From contig JABCZZ010000016.1 in assembly GCA_013289445.1 (NCBI GenBank), positions 536-37,450 of the forward strand: a stretch of DNA of 36,915 nucleotides, in the 5' to 3' direction. Origin of the DNA: Alphaproteobacteria bacterium (GTDB taxonomy: Bacteria; Pseudomonadota; Alphaproteobacteria; Rickettsiales; JABCZZ01). This document shows, in pieces, positions 34,092 to 36,915 of this stretch (within the stretch, counting starts at the first letter, position 1; every line of letters starts with the position of its first letter). The position numbers and the translations under genes are program-made. Under the pieces are notes generated by a model. It saw only the letters and a list, made by a program, of their open reading frames with translations, searched no databases and was not told where the DNA came from.

Positions 34092-34604
34092 ATGAAAATA
34101 AGGGTTGCAGAGACTCCGCCAAAACGCGTTTTGTGGGCCATAGCATCTTCGCCGGCGGGTACAGTGATTGTGGGCCTTAGCGAGGAAAGTGAAGTCGGTC
34201 GCGTATCCTTTCTACGCGGGCGCAAAGCCATGGATATTATTGAAGAGTGGCAGACGCAGTGGAAACATACCCATTTCACCGCGGGCAAAACCGTAAAGAA
34301 TTTTACAAAATTACCGGTACGCCTCGTAGGCACAAAATTTCAGACCGATGTCTGGCGTGAAATAATGCATATCGCGCGCGGCAAGGTCGCCAGTTACAGC
34401 GAAGTAGCCCGGCGCATCAAAAAGCCCGGCGCAGCGCGTGCCGTTGGCACGGCCTGTGGCAGTAATATTTTGGCCTATATTGTTCCATGCCATCGCGTGG
34501 TTTCAGCCAACGGCATTGGCGGATATGGCCCGGGCGGACTAGATACAAAAAGAGCGCTGCTTGCAGCCGAGGGTGTAACTCACTATGCCATAAAAGGACA
34601 CTAA
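34092..34604 (+). CDS. Methylated-DNA--protein-cysteine methyltransferase (Ogt/Ada-C type)
   Basis: A 170-residue suicide repair protein that removes O6-alkyl groups from guanine. Motifs are GTKFQTDVWREIMHIARGKVASYSEVARRI, the Arg-finger region GAARAVGTACGSN, the acceptor Cys in IVPCHRVV and the C-terminal GIGGYGPGGLDTKRALLAAEG. I use the ATG at 34092 (MKIRVAETP). The open frame runs back to a GTG at 34053, which would add 13 residues. The gene is complete and normal in length. The region beyond its 3' end is the degraded island. Confidence 0.9.
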   Translation: MKIRVAETPPKRVLWAIASSPAGTVIVGLSEESEVGRVSFLRGRKAMDIIEEWQTQWKHTHFTAGKTVKNFTKLPVRLVGTKFQTDVWREIMHIARGKVASYSEVARRIKKPGAARAVGTACGSNILAYIVPCHRVVSANGIGGYGPGGLDTKRALLAAEGVTHYAIKGH

Positions 34605-34662
34605 CTCTTTATTCTCCTAAACATGCCTCATCGTCATCTGTCAGTGGACTGACAATCAATAA

Positions 34663-34790
34663 CGCTTCGATCGTTCTTCTTACCAAGGTCTATGGCGAGT
34701 TCCCGCCGAGCGCATAAAGATGACACAACTACATATTGTGCCGCTGTCGCGTCAGGCGATTGCGATGCTTGCTCGTTTAGGCGGACGGTG
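34663..34790 (+). pseudogene. Fragment of a P4-type tyrosine integrase
   Basis: One plus-strand frame reads LWRVPAERIKM followed by LHIVPLSRQAIAMLARL, with a stop codon (TAA at 34660) just before RFDRSS. This is the core signature of P4-like integrases (WxIPAxRMKM ... HxVPLSxQA), so about 40 residues of a 400-residue enzyme remain. The catalytic RHRY box and both ends are gone. It overlaps the end of the minus-strand DUF486 gene at its 3' side. It is strong evidence of a past integrated element in this region. Confidence 0.85.
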
Positions 34791-35127
34791 CAGGTGCTTT
34801 AAACGCAAAGGCAAAGTATGCAGCCACGCCAAGGAAGGCAAACGCCACGAGATAATTCCACGCGAGCTTCTCTTTCAAGAATAGGATGGCGAAAACGATG
34901 AAGACAGAAATGGTGATAACTTCCTGAATGATTTTGAGTTGAAATCCTGAAAACTGTCCGTAACCGAAACGGTTGGCGGGCACCGCCAGGCAATATTCAC
35001 ACAGCGCAATACACCATGAGACCAATATCGCCTTCCAGAGCGGCCAGCTATGGCCGTATTTCAAGTGACCATACCAGGCGAAGGTCATGAAAATATTAGA
35101 ACAGGTCAGCATGAAGACGGTGATCAT
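34777..35127 (-). CDS. DUF486 family small membrane protein
   Basis: A 116-residue protein with four hydrophobic helices, matching the DUF486 (PF04342) pattern: MLTCSNIFMTFAWYGHLKY, WKAILVSWCIALCEYCLAVPANRFGY, QLKIIQEVITISVFIVFAILFL and WNYLVAFAFLGVAAYFAF. The family is related to drug/metabolite transporters but its substrate is unknown. Length is typical, so the gene is probably intact. Its 3' end covers the tail of the integrase fragment. I cannot tell whether it is island cargo or resident. Confidence 0.85.
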   Translation of the reverse strand: MITVFMLTCSNIFMTFAWYGHLKYGHSWPLWKAILVSWCIALCEYCLAVPANRFGYGQFSGFQLKIIQEVITISVFIVFAILFLKEKLAWNYLVAFAFLGVAAYFAFAFKAPAPSA

Positions 35128-35142
35128 AAGATGGGGTGCTTT

Positions 35143-35493
35143 TTAAGTGGGTTTGAGGAATTGTTTATCACGGGTTCCCGGCATAAAGAAGTAAAGAATG
35201 CAGAACGCCACCGCTGCCACTGCTGCCAGAAAGAGAAAGCCCGCACTTGAGCCAAAGTGATGGACAATGGCACCGGCGATGGTCTGGCTGAATGCTGCGC
35301 CAATACCGACCGCCGTGCTGATGGCTCCGAGCGTGAGATTAAAACGCCCCGAACCCTGCGTGAGGTCAGCAATCACGAGAACGGAGACGACGCCGAATAT
35401 AGGGTCTATTTCAAGACGGCTTGATTTAAACCAGTATACTGCTGATTTGATTGCGGCGCCACAAGTGGCGAGGGCTAGTATAATAGTCATCAT
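35143..35493 (-). pseudogene. Chimeric fragment: small membrane N-terminus joined to an MFS transporter C-terminus
   Basis: An open frame of 116 residues. Residues 1 to about 33 (MMTIILALATCGAAIKSAVY and WFKSSRLEIDP) look like the start of a small membrane protein. From about residue 36 (VLVIADLTQGSGRFNLTLGA then GIGAAFSQTIAGAIVHHFG) it is the last two-helix part of a major facilitator transporter. An intact MFS protein would be about 400 residues, so some 300 are missing. The start ATG overlaps the stop of the nuclease-like gene by 4 bp. I infer a deletion that fused two genes near 35390. The protein is probably not a working transporter. Confidence 0.65.
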
Positions 35494-36284
35494 TTTGCTT
35501 CGCCACAGCTTGAGACATCAAGAACTACTATTTCGCATACGGGAGCATCTGGTGAAGCGATTGCAATTTCTAGGGCCAATTCTTTCAAACGAATTACCAC
35601 TTCGTCAAAATCAATAAACGTATTGGTCTTGGTATCCTTCCATCCTTTTTGCCGTGATTCCTGACGTACTAAAAGTAATATACCATGATGCGCATTTCTG
35701 TCTCTTAGGTATCGGCCGGCAAGCTGAATTCTTAACGCGTCCTCAAGCTGTTGAAGGGTCCATCCATCAGGATTGGTTAATTTAATTTCGATAGGAAGAC
35801 TTGCATTACTTGCTTTCGCACGTAACCGTACATCCGGTTCCTTTTCATCGGCAACGTGTGGCTCACGATCGACTGAGTAAGCAATGCCTTTCTTAAGGTC
35901 GAGTCTGTCTGCTATCCATCTCTGAACCGCAGGTTCATCGGGTTGTGCTTTTAGTGTGTGCCCCTGCTGAAATTCATGATTCAGAAGTTCATGCTGCATA
36001 TCCTCAAACCGACTTATTGCGACTTGCTGCAAGTCTTTTGTTGTTGCTGTAGCTTTTTCTGCATTTTTCTCAAATAAAATAACGTCAGATGGATCCCATG
36101 GAGAAGTCTCGGAATCTTCGGCGGCTCGAGTGCTTACTAATTCTTCAAGGCGTTTTTTTGGTATAGGACAATCTGGATTGTCCATGAGCCTTTGTAGAGC
36201 GGCAATAGTTGCCAAGCCGGGGGTTTCAATTAGCTGGTTGAATACTATATGGGAAACGATACCGGAGATTTCAAGAGGCAGCAA
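35490..36284 (-). pseudogene. 5'-truncated gene with a PD-(D/E)xK nuclease-like C-terminal domain
   Basis: An open frame of 264 residues that starts at a TTG right after an in-frame TAA; an ATG exists at 36185. The C-terminal half fits a PD-(D/E)xK fold: EPD at 149-151, then IEIK at 165-168 (Asp151, Glu166, Lys168) and a following QQLEDALRIQLAGRYLRD helix plus GILLLVRQESR strand. This looks like the end of a much longer protein of the kind found in mobile or defence loci, so the front is probably lost. Base composition is more AT-rich than neighbours. I would not call it a working gene, but the domain may still be expressed. No helicase or NTPase domain remains. Confidence 0.6.
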
Positions 36285-36392
36285 TTACCCGAATTTACCG
36301 TCAACTGCTTCCCCCACGCTTCCCCAAGGGCTTTCTCGAGCTGGTGCAGCTTTCCGCGCCATGTATAAAATATTGATAAATAACAATAATTC

Positions 36393-36469
36393 TGGTAGGT
36401 GATACAAGACTCGAACTTGTGACCTCTGCCGTGTGAAGGCAGCGCTCTAACCAACTGAGCTAATCACCC
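36393..36469 (-). tRNA. tRNA-Val (CAC), likely former attachment site
   Basis: Minus-strand cloverleaf of 77 nt with an encoded CCA. The acceptor GGGTGAT pairs with ATCACCT (one G-U pair at the base). Anticodon stem CTGCC/GGCAG encloses the loop TTCACAC, giving anticodon CAC. T arm contains AGTTCGAGTC. The 3' end faces the degraded element, as expected for an integration site. I did not find a second copy of the 3' end in the window. Confidence 0.95.
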
Positions 36470-36554
36470 ATAAAATCTACTATGCTTGCCGTCCTGCCTG
36501 CTTTTTGTACTTCCGCTGCTTACGTATCTTTGCATACGCTGCGCTGCGGGTTGC

Positions 36555-36576
36555 AAAAAAGCCGCGCATCCGGCTT
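36555..36576 (-). terminator. Rho-independent terminator of gcdH
   Basis: On the minus strand AAGCCG (36576-36571), a 6-nt loop and CGGCTT (36564-36559) are followed by a T-run to 36555. This follows the glutaryl-CoA dehydrogenase stop by 62 bp and isolates tRNA-Val from it. Confidence 0.7.
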
Positions 36577-36638
36577 CGTCTAGCGATTTTAAAACGCCTG
36601 AAGGAGCCGTAAATTAGCGAAAAACCGCCAAAAGGCAA

Positions 36639-36915
36639 CTATTCCTTGAAAAAGGCCTGAATGCCAGTGATGGCGCGGCCCAGGATGAGGGCGTGGATAT
36701 CATGCGTGCCCTCATAGGTGTTAACGCTCTCCAAGTTTACCACATGGCGAATGACATGGTATTCGTCGGCTACGCCGTTGCCGCCATGCATGTCGCGGGC
36801 GGTGCGCGCAATCTCCAGCGCCTTGCCCGCCGAATTGCGCTTAATCAGCGAGATCATTTCGGGCACCTGACGGCCTTCATCAATCAACCGCCCCACGCGC
36901 AGGCAGGCCTGAAGA
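36639..36915 (-). CDS. gcdH: Glutaryl-CoA dehydrogenase, C-terminal part (cut by window edge)
   Basis: The last 91 residues of a gene that begins beyond the right edge. The sequence [43 protein letters not shown], then [36 protein letters not shown], is the C-terminus of acyl-CoA dehydrogenases of the glutaryl-CoA type ([14 protein letters not shown] is characteristic, including the catalytic Glu in NTYEGT). It oxidatively decarboxylates glutaryl-CoA to crotonyl-CoA in lysine/tryptophan breakdown. The stop is at 36639 and a terminator follows. The N-terminus cannot be checked here. Confidence 0.92.
   Translation of the reverse strand, partial: LQACLRVGRLIDEGRQVPEMISLIKRNSAGKALEIARTARDMHGGNGVADEYHVIRHVVNLESVNTYEGTHDIHALILGRAITGIQAFFKE

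Overview
The window looks like a chromosomal segment of an alphaproteobacterium. The clearest markers are the dusB-ntrB-ntrC-ntrY order, a fused IspDF enzyme, an NDUFAF6/squalene-synthase-like protein and alphaproteobacterial versions of metC, hisI and guaB. I cannot fix the genus from sequence alone. Base composition is moderately GC-rich, dropping in a few intergenic stretches and in the region near the right end.

Region by region: 1-4716 (minus strand) is a nitrogen-regulation operon read dusB, ntrB, a GNAT acetyltransferase, ntrC, ntrY (cut by the left edge). 4780-6968 (plus) is a tightly overlapping trio: ispDF (isoprenoid precursors), pgpA (phosphatidylglycerol synthesis) and a CinA-type nicotinamide-nucleotide amidase. 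6946-8071 holds two reduced proteins facing apart: a shortened ModA-like periplasmic protein and a HupE/UreJ-like membrane protein without its metal ligands. 8077-10353 (minus) is lipoprotein-metC-hisI. 10582-13347 is a short KdpD-like kinase converging on a KdpE-like regulator, with no potassium pump genes in view. 13587-14740 is a run of small envelope or stress-type proteins, followed by a terminator and a structured noncoding stretch. 15089-15942 holds an orphan DUF2282 (bufferin-precursor-like) gene and an exported MsrB with two plausible starts. 16190-19733 is ppx, rlmE, guaB and acyP.

19730-20711 is an unknown two-gene unit, including a 56-residue gene. It is followed by lipB, tRNA-Leu(GAG), an ankyrin-like protein, an NDUFAF6-like protein converging on cfa, and a membrane-anchored unknown. 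tRNA-Asn(GUU), a small lipoprotein, a three-SPOR-domain protein and ilvD come next. 29526-34604 carries small secreted or lipoprotein genes, a STAS/SpoIIAA-like protein, a polytopic GT-C-like membrane protein, a secreted GH24 lysozyme and an alkylguanine-DNA methyltransferase. 34663-36469 looks like the wreck of an integrated element beside tRNA-Val(CAC). It contains a P4-type integrase fragment, a DUF486 protein, a chimeric MFS fragment and a 5'-truncated PD-(D/E)xK nuclease-like gene. The window ends in the C-terminus of a glutaryl-CoA dehydrogenase with its terminator.

Most of the window is housekeeping. The parts most worth a second look are the tRNA-Val island wreck, the orphan bufferin-like precursor beside a dual-start MsrB, the structured noncoding region at 14741-15088, the pump-less Kdp-like pair and the degenerate HupE/ModA neighbours. 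I found no CRISPR array, no intact insertion sequence and no complete prophage.
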